Positions 19,398 through 29,260 of a stretch of DNA of 64,000 nucleotides are shown here, one piece after another. The stretch covers positions 558,001 through 622,000 of the forward strand of contig JARFVT010000013.1 of NCBI GenBank assembly GCA_036677425.1, read 5' to 3'. This DNA is from JARFVT01 sp036677425. GTDB taxonomy: Bacteria > Pseudomonadota > Alphaproteobacteria > UBA8366 > Aestuariispiraceae. The notes beneath the pieces were generated by a model, which worked only from the letters and a program-made list of their open reading frames with translations, was not told the DNA's origin and made no database searches. The position numbers were made by a program, and so were the translations under genes. The number at the start of each line of letters is the position of its first letter. Within the stretch, counting starts at the first letter, position 1.

Positions 19398-20880
19398 TAT
19401 TTTGTTCTTTCTGCCCATTACAATTGGCGGCTTTGTCTAGGCGTAATAAGGCATTAACAATTACTCTCATATTGCTACCTAATGATCCTTTAATCATGAT
19501 AATATCACCAAATTTTATGGTGTTTATTAACGGTTTGATAAGGCTAGCACTATCATTTGCATGCAGTGTTTTAATTTTTTTTGCCATTGCGGCTGATAGA
19601 TATGCCATGTCAGCACCAGTTGTGAATAATAAATCAATTTTATTTTTAATAATATCATTGACCAAATTAATATGTATTTTTTTGCTATCCTTGCCCAATT
19701 CTAACATATCGCCAAGCACAGCAATATAGCGCCCGTCATTTGATATTTTATGATTAGACATAGTTTTTAATGCGGCACGCATGGCAATTGGGCTGGCATT
19801 ATAGCTTTCATCAATCATTGAAAAAATAATATTATTACCATTACCATTACCATTAGCTATTTTAATTTTACTAAATTTACCGCGTCCTTGCAGCGGTTTA
19901 ATGGTTTTAAGTATTTTTATAGCATCGGTATTATCATATGAAATCTTTGCAATTACTGCTAATATTGCTAAGCTATTTATTATTTGATGTATTCCCGTTA
20001 TGCCTAAATCATATTCGACTATCTTATTATTAAAGGATTTATTATTAAGTATAGCTTTTATTTGGCTGTGATTTTGATCCATTGAATATTTTTCAAGCCT
20101 TACATCAGCATCGATATGTGCACCAAAACTTATGATATTAGAATCTTCAACGCCGTAATCATTGGCATTTAAATGTAAATGATGAAATAATGGATGTTCG
20201 CGTTGTAAAATTGCAACACCACCTTTTACCAAACCCTTGAATATTTCTGATTTTGCATCGGCAATGGCAGTTATATCTTTGAAAAATTGCATATGAACCG
20301 GCGCAACCGTGGTTATTATTGCCACATCAGGGCGTAAAATCATGCTAAGCCTTGATATTTGTAATGGCTGGTCCATGCCTAATTCAAAAACACCAAAATC
20401 CGTATTAGCTGGCATTCTGGCCAAAGTTAATGGCAGGCCTATTTGGCTATTTAAATTACCAATGGTGGCATGGCATTTGCCGATTTTGTTAAATACTAAT
20501 GCTAAGGCTTCTTTTGTCCCTGTTTTGCCAACACTGCCAGTTATAGCAATTATTTTTGCCTTTGAGCGCGATCTTGCCGCCTTTGCCAGATCAGTTAAGC
20601 CTTGGGTTGTGTCTTTGACAATCAATAATGGAATTGGTGGAGAGGTTATTTTTTTTGCATGTTTTTGATCGACCATCGCCGCCACAGCACCATTATCAGC
20701 CGCCATTTTTATATAATCATGACCATTATTATTATCACCGACCAAGGCAATGAATAAATCGCCATTGGTGATGGTTCGACTATCGATGCTAATACCGCTT
20801 GCTTGCCAATTATTATCGCCATTAAGGCCATGACCGTTGGTGGCTATTTCTACTTGTTTTTGTTGCCAAAGAGCCGTCAT
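19387..20880 (-). CDS. murF: UDP-N-acetylmuramoyl-tripeptide--D-alanyl-D-alanine ligase
   Basis: 497 residues, Mur ligase that adds the D-Ala-D-Ala made by Ddl. N-terminal GISIDSRTITNGDLFIAL, P-loop AITGSVGKTGTKEALA near residue 100, FELGMDQPLQI and the C-terminal DESYNASPIAMRAAL are conserved. The central domain has poorly conserved Asn- and Lys-rich stretches, and a GNGNGN run near 345 is encoded by ATTACC-type repeats. The start overlaps the murE stop by four bases. Confidence 0.96.
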   Translation of the reverse strand: MTALWQQKQVEIATNGHGLNGDNNWQASGISIDSRTITNGDLFIALVGDNNNGHDYIKMAADNGAVAAMVDQKHAKKITSPPIPLLIVKDTTQGLTDLAKAARSRSKAKIIAITGSVGKTGTKEALALVFNKIGKCHATIGNLNSQIGLPLTLARMPANTDFGVFELGMDQPLQISRLSMILRPDVAIITTVAPVHMQFFKDITAIADAKSEIFKGLVKGGVAILQREHPLFHHLHLNANDYGVEDSNIISFGAHIDADVRLEKYSMDQNHSQIKAILNNKSFNNKIVEYDLGITGIHQIINSLAILAVIAKISYDNTDAIKILKTIKPLQGRGKFSKIKIANGNGNGNNIIFSMIDESYNASPIAMRAALKTMSNHKISNDGRYIAVLGDMLELGKDSKKIHINLVNDIIKNKIDLLFTTGADMAYLSAAMAKKIKTLHANDSASLIKPLINTIKFGDIIMIKGSLGSNMRVIVNALLRLDKAANCNGQKEQNNAI

Positions 20881-22364
20881 TTCCCATGTTCCTTAATTTC
20901 TTTTTTGATTATTTTTTCAAGAAATTCCTTAACAATTTTTCCATCATCAAATGGTAATATTTTATCCTTAATTATCTGTCCTTGTTCATGACCTTTGCCA
21001 GCAATTATTAAAATATCATCTGTTTTTAAAGATCCACAGGCATATTCTATCGCTTGTTTTCTATCGCCAATTTCCATGGCATTTTTGCAACCATCCATGA
21101 TAGATTTGCGTATTTCAGCAGCATTTTCATTGCGCGGGTTATCATCGCTAACGATGGCTATATCGGCATATTTGCTGGCGATTTCACCCATTATTTGTCT
21201 TTTTGATTGATCGCGATCACCGCCGCAACCAAAAACTAGATATAATTTGCCTTTAACATGCGGCTTGATGGTGGTTAATATTGTTTTTAAGGCATCAGGC
21301 GTATGGGCAAAATCTACGTAAATTGCTGCGTTATTTTGCTTAGATGCAATATATTGCATGCGCCCAGTAACCGATTTTAAATTACTTAATAATGGCACAA
21401 TATCTTTTGCCTCGCCGCCGCAGGCGATGACAAGCCCGATAGCGCAAAGGGCATTTTCAATTTGAAATTTTCCAAATAACGGAAAACCAACGTGGAAAAT
21501 ATTGTTAAATATTGATACTTTAAGTGAAAAGCCATTGGTATTTATTTTATGTTCGACACAATATATATCACCATGATTAAGGCCGTATGATATTATACGT
21601 TGATTGCGTTTAGCGGCTATATTGGCCAAATATTCATATTGATCGCAACCCTTATTGATAACCATTATACCGTTAATTGGTAATAAATCGCTAAATAATC
21701 TCATCTTAGCCATTAAATAGTCATTCATATTTTTGTGATAATCTAAATGATCAAGACTTAGATTGCTAAAGGCGCAGGCGGTGAAATTAACCCCGTCGAG
21801 ACGATACATATCAAGCCCATGTGATGATGCCTCCATCGCCACATGATTAATTTTATTATATTTTAAACTTCTTAATATTTTATGTATTTCAACGGGGTCA
21901 GGGGTCGTTAAGCCGTGTTTTGACAAAGTTGATATTGATGAATAAACGGAGCTGTTGATACCAAGCGTGCCAATGCTGGCGCTTGGTATATCCAACCCTT
22001 GCCATAATTGGCGAGTGAATTCAGCAATAGATGTCTTGCCATTGGTGCCTGTTATAGCAACAATATTATCCGGTTGCTGCCCATAAAAATTGGCTGCAAT
22101 TTTTGCTAATTTACGACGTGGGTTTTGATCTATCAATAATGTGATATCATCGCCAATAATATCTTGTTTTATTTTTTTTGATGCTAAAATAGCAATCGCA
22201 CCATTATCGATTGCTTGTGTGATATAATCTTCGCCATTGGACTTAACGCCGTCGATTGCTGCGAATAAATATCCCGATTTAACTTGGCGGCTATCGGCGC
22301 TTATTCCCGTTATTTTTATATTATCTAATATAGGGTTAAATTTCATATTGTTATTTTCTATCAT
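20877..22364 (-). CDS. murE: UDP-N-acetylmuramoyl-tripeptide synthetase (diaminopimelate-adding)
   Basis: 495 residues. ATP-dependent addition of the third stem residue. P-loop AITGTNGKTSIAEF, EASSHGLDMYRLDG and the C-terminal FGCGGDRDQSKR are in place. The DNPRNENAA box in the last domain is the DxPR-type signature that marks enzymes using meso-diaminopimelate rather than lysine, which fits dapA in this window. The ATG directly follows the ftsI stop with no gap; a second ATG seven codons in is possible. Confidence 0.97.
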   Translation of the reverse strand: MIENNNMKFNPILDNIKITGISADSRQVKSGYLFAAIDGVKSNGEDYITQAIDNGAIAILASKKIKQDIIGDDITLLIDQNPRRKLAKIAANFYGQQPDNIVAITGTNGKTSIAEFTRQLWQGLDIPSASIGTLGINSSVYSSISTLSKHGLTTPDPVEIHKILRSLKYNKINHVAMEASSHGLDMYRLDGVNFTACAFSNLSLDHLDYHKNMNDYLMAKMRLFSDLLPINGIMVINKGCDQYEYLANIAAKRNQRIISYGLNHGDIYCVEHKINTNGFSLKVSIFNNIFHVGFPLFGKFQIENALCAIGLVIACGGEAKDIVPLLSNLKSVTGRMQYIASKQNNAAIYVDFAHTPDALKTILTTIKPHVKGKLYLVFGCGGDRDQSKRQIMGEIASKYADIAIVSDDNPRNENAAEIRKSIMDGCKNAMEIGDRKQAIEYACGSLKTDDILIIAGKGHEQGQIIKDKILPFDDGKIVKEFLEKIIKKEIKEHGK

Positions 22365-24128
22365 TTAATAAGATGCCAATATTTTTATGTTATTTGATGG
22401 CTGCTCTATGATAAAATCATGAATAATTTCTGTTGCATCATTATCAACTGGAATTATTCCTGCCAATGGGGCGATGCGATTGATTATGTTTTTAACCGAA
22501 GGTGCGGCAACCCAACCACCAGTAGCAGAATTATAAGTTTTCTCATTACCATGCGGTTCATCCAAAATAATATAAACAACATATTTAGGATCATTCATTG
22601 GAAATGCAGCCACATATGATGAAATAAGCAATTTTTTATTATAACCATTAACACCAGGTTTTTCGGCGCTACCTGTTTTACCGCCAACCAAATAACCTTT
22701 TGCGTCTGATCTCTTCCCTGAACCTGCAATATTATTAAGGCGCATTAATTTGCGAATAGACTTTGAGGTCGCAGCGCTTATAATGCGTTGGTTATTATTT
22801 TTATGGCTATTATCATTTAATATATTTGATTTAATTAATGTGGGGTGGATAACAATACCGCCATTAACCATGCTTGCAACTCCTGCTGCTAAATGCATTG
22901 GGCTAATGGCTAAGCCATGACCATATGCAATAGTCATGGTATTTATTGGCCGCCAAATTTTTGGATATTGTGGGCTTCCTATTTCTGGTAATTCAATATC
23001 AAGTTTATCCAAAAAACCAATGTTTTTCATAAATGTTTTTTGTGCAGCAGTACCAATTTCTTTTGCCATTAACGCAGAACCGATATTGGATGAATATATA
23101 AATATTTCTGGCACCGATAAAATACGTTTTTTAGCATGAAAATCGCGAATTAAAAAACGTGCTATTTTAATAGGTTTTCTTGCATCATAACCGCTTTTCA
23201 TATTGCTTATGCCTGCTTCCAATGCAAGGGCGGTATTAAAAATCTTAAATGTTGAGCCCAATTCATAAACGCCCAATGTTGCACGATTAAATGTTGCTTG
23301 TGGATTTGAATTTGATGGGTGATTAGGGTCGAAATCTGGCAATGATACCATTGAGATAACCTCGCCATTATTGGCATCAAGAATAATACCAGCCCCACCA
23401 ATTGCTCTATATTCATCAATCGCATTGGATAATTCTTCGCGCATTATATATTGCATACGCATATCTATGGTTAATTGTAATTTTTCCATATTATTGCGTA
23501 ATAATTTATCAAATGTTTTTTCAATGCCCGCTAAACCACGATTGTCAATATCTACATAACCAAGAATATGACCCATTAATGCGCCTTGTGGGTAAATTCT
23601 GCTTTCACTATTGATAAATTTTAAACCAGGAATTCCAAGCTTATTTATTTGCCAATGTTGGTTAGGGGTTAATTTGCGCTTTAACCAGACAAATTTATTT
23701 TTACTTGTTAATGATTTAAGTAATTTATTGACTGACACGCTTGGTATTGTTGCTGCAAGCTTAACGGCAACTTCTTGTGGATTATTAATTTTTTGTGGGT
23801 TGGCGGCTAATGATACTGATTTTAAGCTGGTTGCCATTAATTGCCCATTGCGATCGATAATATCACCACGTTGCTTCTTTTCGCTATCCATCGATATTGC
23901 ATAAAAATTGCGCGGTTCTTTTGGTATTTGTAATGCGCCAATATCAATAAGTCGCAATGCGATAATAATAAATGATAATGACATTATTACGCCAGTGATT
24001 AATAAGCGTGTCTTGCTTATTTCTATTGCTTGTTTAAATATACCATAACGTAATTCAGACCCTGTTGCCCGAATATGTGGTTGTTCGTTACTATTAATAT
24101 GACCGCGATAATAAATTTTCTTTGTCAT
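22365..24128 (-). CDS. ftsI: Septal peptidoglycan transpeptidase FtsI (PBP3)
   Basis: 587 residues, class B penicillin-binding protein. A cytoplasmic tail and one membrane helix (about 41-62) precede the pedestal domain (RGDIIDRNGQLMA at 87-99). In the transpeptidase domain the active-site motifs are STFK with Ser292, SSN at 346-348 and KTG at 484-486. It cross-links septal peptidoglycan with FtsW. The start overlaps the ftsL stop by four bases. Confidence 0.97.
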   Translation of the reverse strand: MTKKIYYRGHINSNEQPHIRATGSELRYGIFKQAIEISKTRLLITGVIMSLSFIIIALRLIDIGALQIPKEPRNFYAISMDSEKKQRGDIIDRNGQLMATSLKSVSLAANPQKINNPQEVAVKLAATIPSVSVNKLLKSLTSKNKFVWLKRKLTPNQHWQINKLGIPGLKFINSESRIYPQGALMGHILGYVDIDNRGLAGIEKTFDKLLRNNMEKLQLTIDMRMQYIMREELSNAIDEYRAIGGAGIILDANNGEVISMVSLPDFDPNHPSNSNPQATFNRATLGVYELGSTFKIFNTALALEAGISNMKSGYDARKPIKIARFLIRDFHAKKRILSVPEIFIYSSNIGSALMAKEIGTAAQKTFMKNIGFLDKLDIELPEIGSPQYPKIWRPINTMTIAYGHGLAISPMHLAAGVASMVNGGIVIHPTLIKSNILNDNSHKNNNQRIISAATSKSIRKLMRLNNIAGSGKRSDAKGYLVGGKTGSAEKPGVNGYNKKLLISSYVAAFPMNDPKYVVYIILDEPHGNEKTYNSATGGWVAAPSVKNIINRIAPLAGIIPVDNDATEIIHDFIIEQPSNNIKILASY

Positions 24129-24454
24129 TGCAATGTTACCATTGTCAGATTATTATTTGGCATATTATTATCAAGTGATCGCAATGGAATATCAGATATA
24201 TGACCAATTTGTTCAGTTAATATTTCTTGTAATTGCGGTAATATTTGCATTGATAGCTTCTTTAATCGCTCTGGACGTTTAAGATAGCTCCATTCAGCCT
24301 TTAAAACATGAATTGTTTCTTGTTCTATTATTATTTGATGATTTAATTTTGTTAATTGCGCCTCCAAGGCTTCGACTTGAAAGGTAATATAGAATAAAAT
24401 ATATCCTGTTATGGTGATTGCGCATATCCAAAAAGTTATGGTGAAAAATTTCAT
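24125..24454 (-). CDS. ftsL: FtsL-like cell division protein
   Basis: 109 residues from the ATG at 24454, chosen because GGAGGT lies 6 bases upstream and the ATG overlaps the rsmH stop as ATGA; an ATG at 24475 lacks a site. One membrane helix (about 4-24) is followed by a coiled-coil stretch (EALEAQLTKLNHQIIIEQETI) and LKAEWSYLKRPERL, the pattern of FtsL. Sequence identity in this family is low, so the name rests on topology and position between rsmH and ftsI. FtsL joins FtsQ and FtsB in the divisome. Confidence 0.88.
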   Translation of the reverse strand: MKFFTITFWICAITITGYILFYITFQVEALEAQLTKLNHQIIIEQETIHVLKAEWSYLKRPERLKKLSMQILPQLQEILTEQIGHISDIPLRSLDNNMPNNNLTMVTLQ

Positions 24455-25443
24455 TTTATTACCTCCATATCCCAAACAGGGTGGTTTGTCCTTATGGCGG
24501 CGCGTAATTTTGCCGATCTGGAACGTGGGTTTTTTATAGATTCTACTTTCTTGGCTTTTAAAGGTGATTTGGTTAGCTGCTCAAAGCTTGGTTTATTTTG
24601 AATATTATCTTTTATAGGTAGATGACGATTGCCGCCGCTACCATTGCCTGTGCGAATATTTAAAAATTGCTTCACAATACGATCTTCAAGGCTATGAAAT
24701 GATACAACTACCAACTTCCCATTGGGGTTTAATAATTTTTCTGCGGCAATTAACCCGCGCTTTAATTCGCCAAGCTCGTCATTAACTTGAATACGTAATG
24801 CTTGAAAAACTCGTGTTGCTGGGTCTATTTTATCTTTTGATTTTGGTATTATGCGCCGCAATAAATCCGCCAATTGCAAAGTGGTTGTGAATGGTGATTT
24901 TATTCTATCCATAACAATGGCACTGGCGATCTTACGCGAATATCGTTCCTCGCCATATTGATATATTATACGGGCTAAATTTTCTTGACTATAACCATTG
25001 ACAATATCGGCTGCGGTTGGGCCAGTATTGCCCATTCGCATATCAAGTGGACCATCATTGCGAAATGAAAAACCACGGCTGGCATCATCAATTTGTGGCG
25101 ATGAAACACCAATATCCAACACAATGCCGTCAAGTGCATCAATGCCAATATTGGCTAATAGATTTTCCATATCACCAAAACAACCAGATAATAAGGAAAA
25201 TCTATCTTGATATTTAGCATGAAAATAATCGGCGCGCGATTTGGTTTCTATATCACGATCAATGGCAAATAATTTACAATCGACGGCATCTAAAATTGCA
25301 CGGCTATAACCACCTAATCCAAAAGTACCATCAAGATATATACCACCATCTTGTGGCGATAACATTTCTATAACTTCGCTTAACATCACAGGCGAATGGT
25401 CAAAATTTATTTTTTCATTATTGATGGATGATATTTTAATCAT
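24451..25443 (-). CDS. rsmH: 16S rRNA (cytosine1402-N4)-methyltransferase
   Basis: 330 residues from the ATG at 25443, which has AGGTGG five bases upstream inside the end of mraZ; a GTG at 25452 is less likely. SAM enzyme that methylates N4 of C1402 in the decoding centre of 16S rRNA. HSPVMLSEVIEML, the SAM loop DGTFGLGGYSRAIL, DIGVSSPQIDDASRGFSF, DMRM and FHSLEDRIVK are conserved. It overlaps mraZ and ftsL by a few bases each. The old name is mraW. Confidence 0.97.
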   Translation of the reverse strand: MIKISSINNEKINFDHSPVMLSEVIEMLSPQDGGIYLDGTFGLGGYSRAILDAVDCKLFAIDRDIETKSRADYFHAKYQDRFSLLSGCFGDMENLLANIGIDALDGIVLDIGVSSPQIDDASRGFSFRNDGPLDMRMGNTGPTAADIVNGYSQENLARIIYQYGEERYSRKIASAIVMDRIKSPFTTTLQLADLLRRIIPKSKDKIDPATRVFQALRIQVNDELGELKRGLIAAEKLLNPNGKLVVVSFHSLEDRIVKQFLNIRTGNGSGGNRHLPIKDNIQNKPSFEQLTKSPLKAKKVESIKNPRSRSAKLRAAIRTNHPVWDMEVIK

Positions 25444-25915
25444 TATCACCACCTAAAGATTTTGTAACGGTTTTTTTATTAAGTTTTAATGTCATACCTT
25501 TGGCATTATTACGTTTTTCAATTTGGCGAAGCGCATAAATATCTGGCGACCAAATTTGAAAACGTGATGCCATGCCAACAAAAGTTGCTTTATCATTAAT
25601 ATTTGCAAAATTTGAAAATTCAGACGGCAGGACAAAACGTCCCGTGCTGTCATAGCTAACATGTTTAGCATTGGATATTATGTAGCTAAGCGCATCTTCT
25701 TGTTCGGAAAATATATCGGCTTGATCTTCGATGCTATCGGCGACGCGCTGCATAAATTCTTCGTCGCAAGCTTCCAAGGCATTAATATTTGGTGATGGGA
25801 AAATATAAAAGCTATTATTTATTGTGCTTTCAAGTAAATCGCGATAATTGGCTGGAAGGGAAACGCGCCCCTTCTTATCTACTTTATTTTCGAATGTGCC
25901 AGTGAAAAGCGCCAT
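25436..25915 (-). CDS. mraZ: Transcriptional regulator MraZ
   Basis: 159 residues with two SpoVT/AbrB-like swapped-hairpin repeats: DKKGRVSLPANYR in the first and DSTGRFVLPSEF in the second. MraZ forms a ring and in E. coli represses its own dcw operon by binding TGGGN repeats upstream. It is the first gene of the cluster, and three such repeats lie about 90-115 bases upstream of its start, so the same autoregulation is likely here. Confidence 0.96.
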   Translation of the reverse strand: MALFTGTFENKVDKKGRVSLPANYRDLLESTINNSFYIFPSPNINALEACDEEFMQRVADSIEDQADIFSEQEDALSYIISNAKHVSYDSTGRFVLPSEFSNFANINDKATFVGMASRFQIWSPDIYALRQIEKRNNAKGMTLKLNKKTVTKSLGGDND

Positions 25916-26003
25916 CCGATTTTATCCTTCCTATATTTATCTCAATGAATCCAATTTATACAAAGGCTGATTACAGATATATGCAACCAACAAAACACTC
26001 TAT

Positions 26004-26028
26004 TGGGATAACATGGGAAAACATGGGA
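26004..26028. promoter_or_regulatory. MraZ box: three TGGGA repeats at 10-bp spacing
   Basis: On the plus strand TGGGA occurs at 26004, 26014 and 26024, separated by TAACA and AAACA, so the period is exactly 10 bp. Three TGGGN repeats with 5-bp spacers are the established E. coli MraZ binding site. Relative to mraZ they read TCCCA. They lie about 90-115 bases upstream of the mraZ start. The rest of 25916-26217 is very AT-rich with no gene. Confidence 0.75.
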
Positions 26029-26217
26029 AGTCAATAAAATTTATAGTAAAGATATATTAAAATCATATATTTAGTTTAAATATTAACTAAATATTAACTA
26101 AATATTATAATATATCAAAGATAAAAAATAATTTTACTTAAAATATAAAGAAAATAAACGGTAAATATATCTGGTATTACTTTGAATGTTCTTAATTTGT
26201 TTTTATTAATATTGTGA

Positions 26218-26958
26218 TTAGTGGTTTAATTGCAATTGTCCAATTTGGTGTATTTCCATATATGCACCATTATATTGGCGTACCCAACCGCGTATTGTAA
26301 TATGTTTTTTTGCTAAATCGGTTGCATCGATACCAATATTTTTAAATTTTTCCCATAATGGCTTTTTAATGCCAATGCTAAAATCTGTACGCCAATCATT
26401 ATCAAAATTAATATAAATTCGTTGATTTATTTTTTTTACTTGCAATACAATTCCTTCGACTATGGCAAATTTATTAATTCCTCCATCATATGGTTGTGCA
26501 TTATATATTTTAAAATCACCATTTGCCCAACCACCAATATTTTTATTCCTTGCCATATTTTCTTGTTTTAAAAGATAACTGAAATTTTTATTTCCCGCAT
26601 GATTTCCAGATAATATGGCCAAACCATTTTTTATTAATTCTGCATTAAGCCATATATTATCTTCATCATAAATATCTGCATATATGCGTGAATATCTATC
26701 GATAGAATTTGGCGTTATTATAAATTTCAATTGTTTACCCAATATCATGGAGGAAATTATATTGATATTTGCATGGTTTTTTGAAATATCAATGGCCTTT
26801 AATTTATATTTATTACCGCTTTTAGCTGTTAATGTATAATTATTTGAAATTGCAATAATATTATCAAATATGGTTTCTTGGGCTGATAAAATATTAACCA
26901 TTGTTAGGTTTATATATAGATATATTATATAAAATAAAGTTCTGTATAACAAATGCAT
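26218..26958 (-). CDS. Thermonuclease-family (SNase-like) exported protein
   Basis: 246 residues: a hydrophobic N-terminal signal segment (about 5-26), an SNase-like domain (about 35-145) with YKLKAIDIS, SIDRYSRIYADI and WLNAELIKNGLAIL, then a second OB-like module (about 165-243) ending ITIRGWVRQYNGAYMEI. The two-module layout is like thermonuclease-family proteins of other alphaproteobacteria. Where active SNases have an Arg and a Glu around the GIDxPE strand, this protein has Lys and no obvious Glu, so hydrolytic activity is doubtful. It is divergent from pip and stands alone. Confidence 0.7.
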   Translation of the reverse strand: MHLLYRTLFYIIYLYINLTMVNILSAQETIFDNIIAISNNYTLTAKSGNKYKLKAIDISKNHANINIISSMILGKQLKFIITPNSIDRYSRIYADIYDEDNIWLNAELIKNGLAILSGNHAGNKNFSYLLKQENMARNKNIGGWANGDFKIYNAQPYDGGINKFAIVEGIVLQVKKINQRIYINFDNDWRTDFSIGIKKPLWEKFKNIGIDATDLAKKHITIRGWVRQYNGAYMEIHQIGQLQLNH

Positions 26959-27061
26959 ATATTATAATGCCTATTTAATTAAAATTCGATATTTATACTG
27001 ATTTATTTATCATATATAGTTAGGATATTCTAACCCATAATAAAGATGAATTGGATAAAAT

Positions 27062-28015
27062 ATGTTGAGCCATATATTATACCCCCAACAAGAAGCATTT
27101 CAAGATGGTATGTTAGATGTTGGTGATGGGCAACAAATTTATTGGGAGAAATGCGGCAAACAAAATGGAGTGCCAGTTTTATTTTTGCATGGTGGGCCAG
27201 GGTCTGGCTGTTGTGCTGGTCATAGGCGTTTTTTTGACCCAAAATTCTATCTAAGTATTTTATTTGACCAACGCGGTTCGGGCAGGTCACGACCAATAGG
27301 GCATCTTGAAGCCAATAATACCCAAAATTTAATTGCTGATATTGAAAAATTACGCAAAAAACTGGGCATAGAAAAATGGATAGTTTTTGGCGGCTCTTGG
27401 GGTTCAACATTAGCATTGGCATATTCTCAAGCATATCCAGCGCGGGTGCGGGGTCTAGTGCTGCGCGGTATTTTCTTAGGGCAAAAATCAGAAGTTGATT
27501 GGTTTTTATACGGCATGGGTGATTTTTTTCCTGAAGCCCATAAGGCTTTTCTTGAATTTTTGCGGCCAAATGAACGCGATGATATTTTACAAAGCTATTA
27601 TAAATATATGTGCGACCCTGACCCTAATATTCATTTGCCAGCGGTTAAGGTCTGGGCAAAATATGAGGCGGAATGCTGTGTGCTTATTCCAAACCAAGAT
27701 ATGCTTGATATATTTGATGACCCTGATAATGCAATCGCGCTTGGAAGATTAGAAGCTCATTATTTCATCAATGGTTTATTTTTAAAAAAAGGCCAATTAT
27801 TAAATGATATGCAGATAATAAAACATATCCCAAGCGTAATAATTCAAGGCCGCTATGATGTTATATGTCCACCAAAAACTGCTTATGATTTGGCATCATA
27901 TTTTGATGATTGCCAATTAATAATTGTTGATAATGCAGGCCATTCTGCCACAGAAAGCGGAATTACTATGGAACTTGTAAAGGCAATGGAGAAATTTAAA
28001 TCATTGCCATATTAG
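27062..28015 (+). CDS. pip: Proline iminopeptidase
   Basis: 317 residues, alpha/beta hydrolase of peptidase family S33 that removes N-terminal proline from peptides in the cytoplasm. It shows the family signatures LHGGPGSGC (oxyanion loop), DQRGSGRSRP and the nucleophile elbow GGSWGS with Ser112; the Asp is in GRYDVICPP and the His in NAGHSA. Length is normal. It is convergent with meaB, the two stop codons overlapping by four bases. Confidence 0.95.
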   Translation: MLSHILYPQQEAFQDGMLDVGDGQQIYWEKCGKQNGVPVLFLHGGPGSGCCAGHRRFFDPKFYLSILFDQRGSGRSRPIGHLEANNTQNLIADIEKLRKKLGIEKWIVFGGSWGSTLALAYSQAYPARVRGLVLRGIFLGQKSEVDWFLYGMGDFFPEAHKAFLEFLRPNERDDILQSYYKYMCDPDPNIHLPAVKVWAKYEAECCVLIPNQDMLDIFDDPDNAIALGRLEAHYFINGLFLKKGQLLNDMQIIKHIPSVIIQGRYDVICPPKTAYDLASYFDDCQLIIVDNAGHSATESGITMELVKAMEKFKSLPY

Positions 28016-29022
28016 GATTTAAAAAATATATCCATAAGGCTACGCGCTGCTGTGGCTGGTGATTGACCATATTTAGTTGATCCGTCATTGATAGAATTTT
28101 CCATTTGGGCAAGTTTGCTTGTGGTGCGCGGGTCTTGGCGTAACTTTACGTTGATTAATTCTGTTATTTCTGTCCATAACCATGCCTTGTTTTGTTTAGC
28201 GCGGCGTTGCAATATTTCGCCATTATCGTTGGATATTTTTTTAAAATTCAATATTAATTGCCATATTTCATCGATGGCTTGGCCTGTTAATGCCGAACAG
28301 CTTTTAACAGGAACCTGCCAGTTTTGGCTAGAAGGCCGTAACAGATGCAGTGCATTGCGATAATCTTGAGCTGATATTTCGGCAATATCTTTCATGCTGC
28401 CATCGGCTTTATTGACCAAAATTATATCGGCCATTTCGACAATTCCTTTTTTTATCCCTTGCAATTCATCGCCACCACCAGGAAGTAATAATAACATGAA
28501 AATATCGCTCATATCATATACGGCGGTTTCTGACTGACCCACGCCAACGGTTTCAATTAATATCACATCAAATCCTGCTGCTTCGCAAATTAGGATTGCC
28601 TCTCTTGTGCGTCTGGCGACCCCGCCCAATGTTTTTCCTGCCGGCGATGGTCTTATGAATACGTCATCATTATGGGCAAGGCTTTCCATACGGGTTTTAT
28701 CGCCCAATATCGATCCACCGCTTATTTGTGATGAAGGATCAACCGCCAAGACGGCTAATTTATGACCTTGATCGATTATATGGTTGCCAAATTTCTCAAT
28801 GAAGGTGGATTTACCAACCCCCGGCACACCAGAAATGCCAATACGTATAGATTTTCCCGTTTTTGGCATTAATAATGATAATAATTCATCGGCATCACTT
28901 CTATGGTTAATATTTGTTGATTCTATTAATGTTATGGCGCGTGATAATGCGCGTCGATTACCATTACAAATATCAATTGCCAATAATTTAATTTTATCAG
29001 AAGTTTTTTCACTATCATTCAT
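28012..29022 (-). CDS. meaB: G3E P-loop GTPase MeaB (ArgK family)
   Basis: 336 residues. MeaB loads and protects adenosylcobalamin in methylmalonyl-CoA mutase and related B12 mutases. Walker A GVPGVGKST at about 64-72, the DPSS/GGSILGDKTRM switch region, IETVGVGQSE and NKADG are all present, as is the C-terminal dimer arm. No mutase subunit is adjacent, but a cobalamin-binding mutase-like gene lies about 7 kb away. It is the third gene of a small minus-strand operon, 19 bases after a 72-residue protein. Confidence 0.93.
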   Translation of the reverse strand: MNDSEKTSDKIKLLAIDICNGNRRALSRAITLIESTNINHRSDADELLSLLMPKTGKSIRIGISGVPGVGKSTFIEKFGNHIIDQGHKLAVLAVDPSSQISGGSILGDKTRMESLAHNDDVFIRPSPAGKTLGGVARRTREAILICEAAGFDVILIETVGVGQSETAVYDMSDIFMLLLLPGGGDELQGIKKGIVEMADIILVNKADGSMKDIAEISAQDYRNALHLLRPSSQNWQVPVKSCSALTGQAIDEIWQLILNFKKISNDNGEILQRRAKQNKAWLWTEITELINVKLRQDPRTTSKLAQMENSINDGSTKYGQSPATAARSLMDIFFKS

Positions 29023-29041
29023 ATTTTAATTTCAATCATAA

Positions 29042-29260
29042 TTAATTAGTATCATCGTTATTTTGTTTGATCATTATTTTTGCCATTATCGTTAATTTTT
29101 CACGAGCAGAATCGTCAAGACTTAATAATATATGCTGCTTAGAATGATATATTTTCATTGCCTGATCTATATTTTTAATTTTTTCATGAGAAGATTTTTG
29201 AACATTAATTTTAATATTTAATGGTGAAATAAAATTTGCATTAGAAAATGCATTAATCAT
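29042..29260 (-). CDS. Hypothetical protein, 72 residues
   Basis: Not recognised. A small mixed-charge protein with an N-terminal beta-like half (FISPLNIKINVQ) and a C-terminal helical half (LDDSAREKLTIMAKIMIKQ). No signal peptide, membrane segment or metal motif. The start overlaps the preceding gene by four bases (ATGA) and meaB follows 19 bases later, so the three are almost certainly co-transcribed. The tight coupling supports it being a real gene. Confidence 0.55.
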   Translation of the reverse strand: MINAFSNANFISPLNIKINVQKSSHEKIKNIDQAMKIYHSKQHILLSLDDSAREKLTIMAKIMIKQNNDDTN

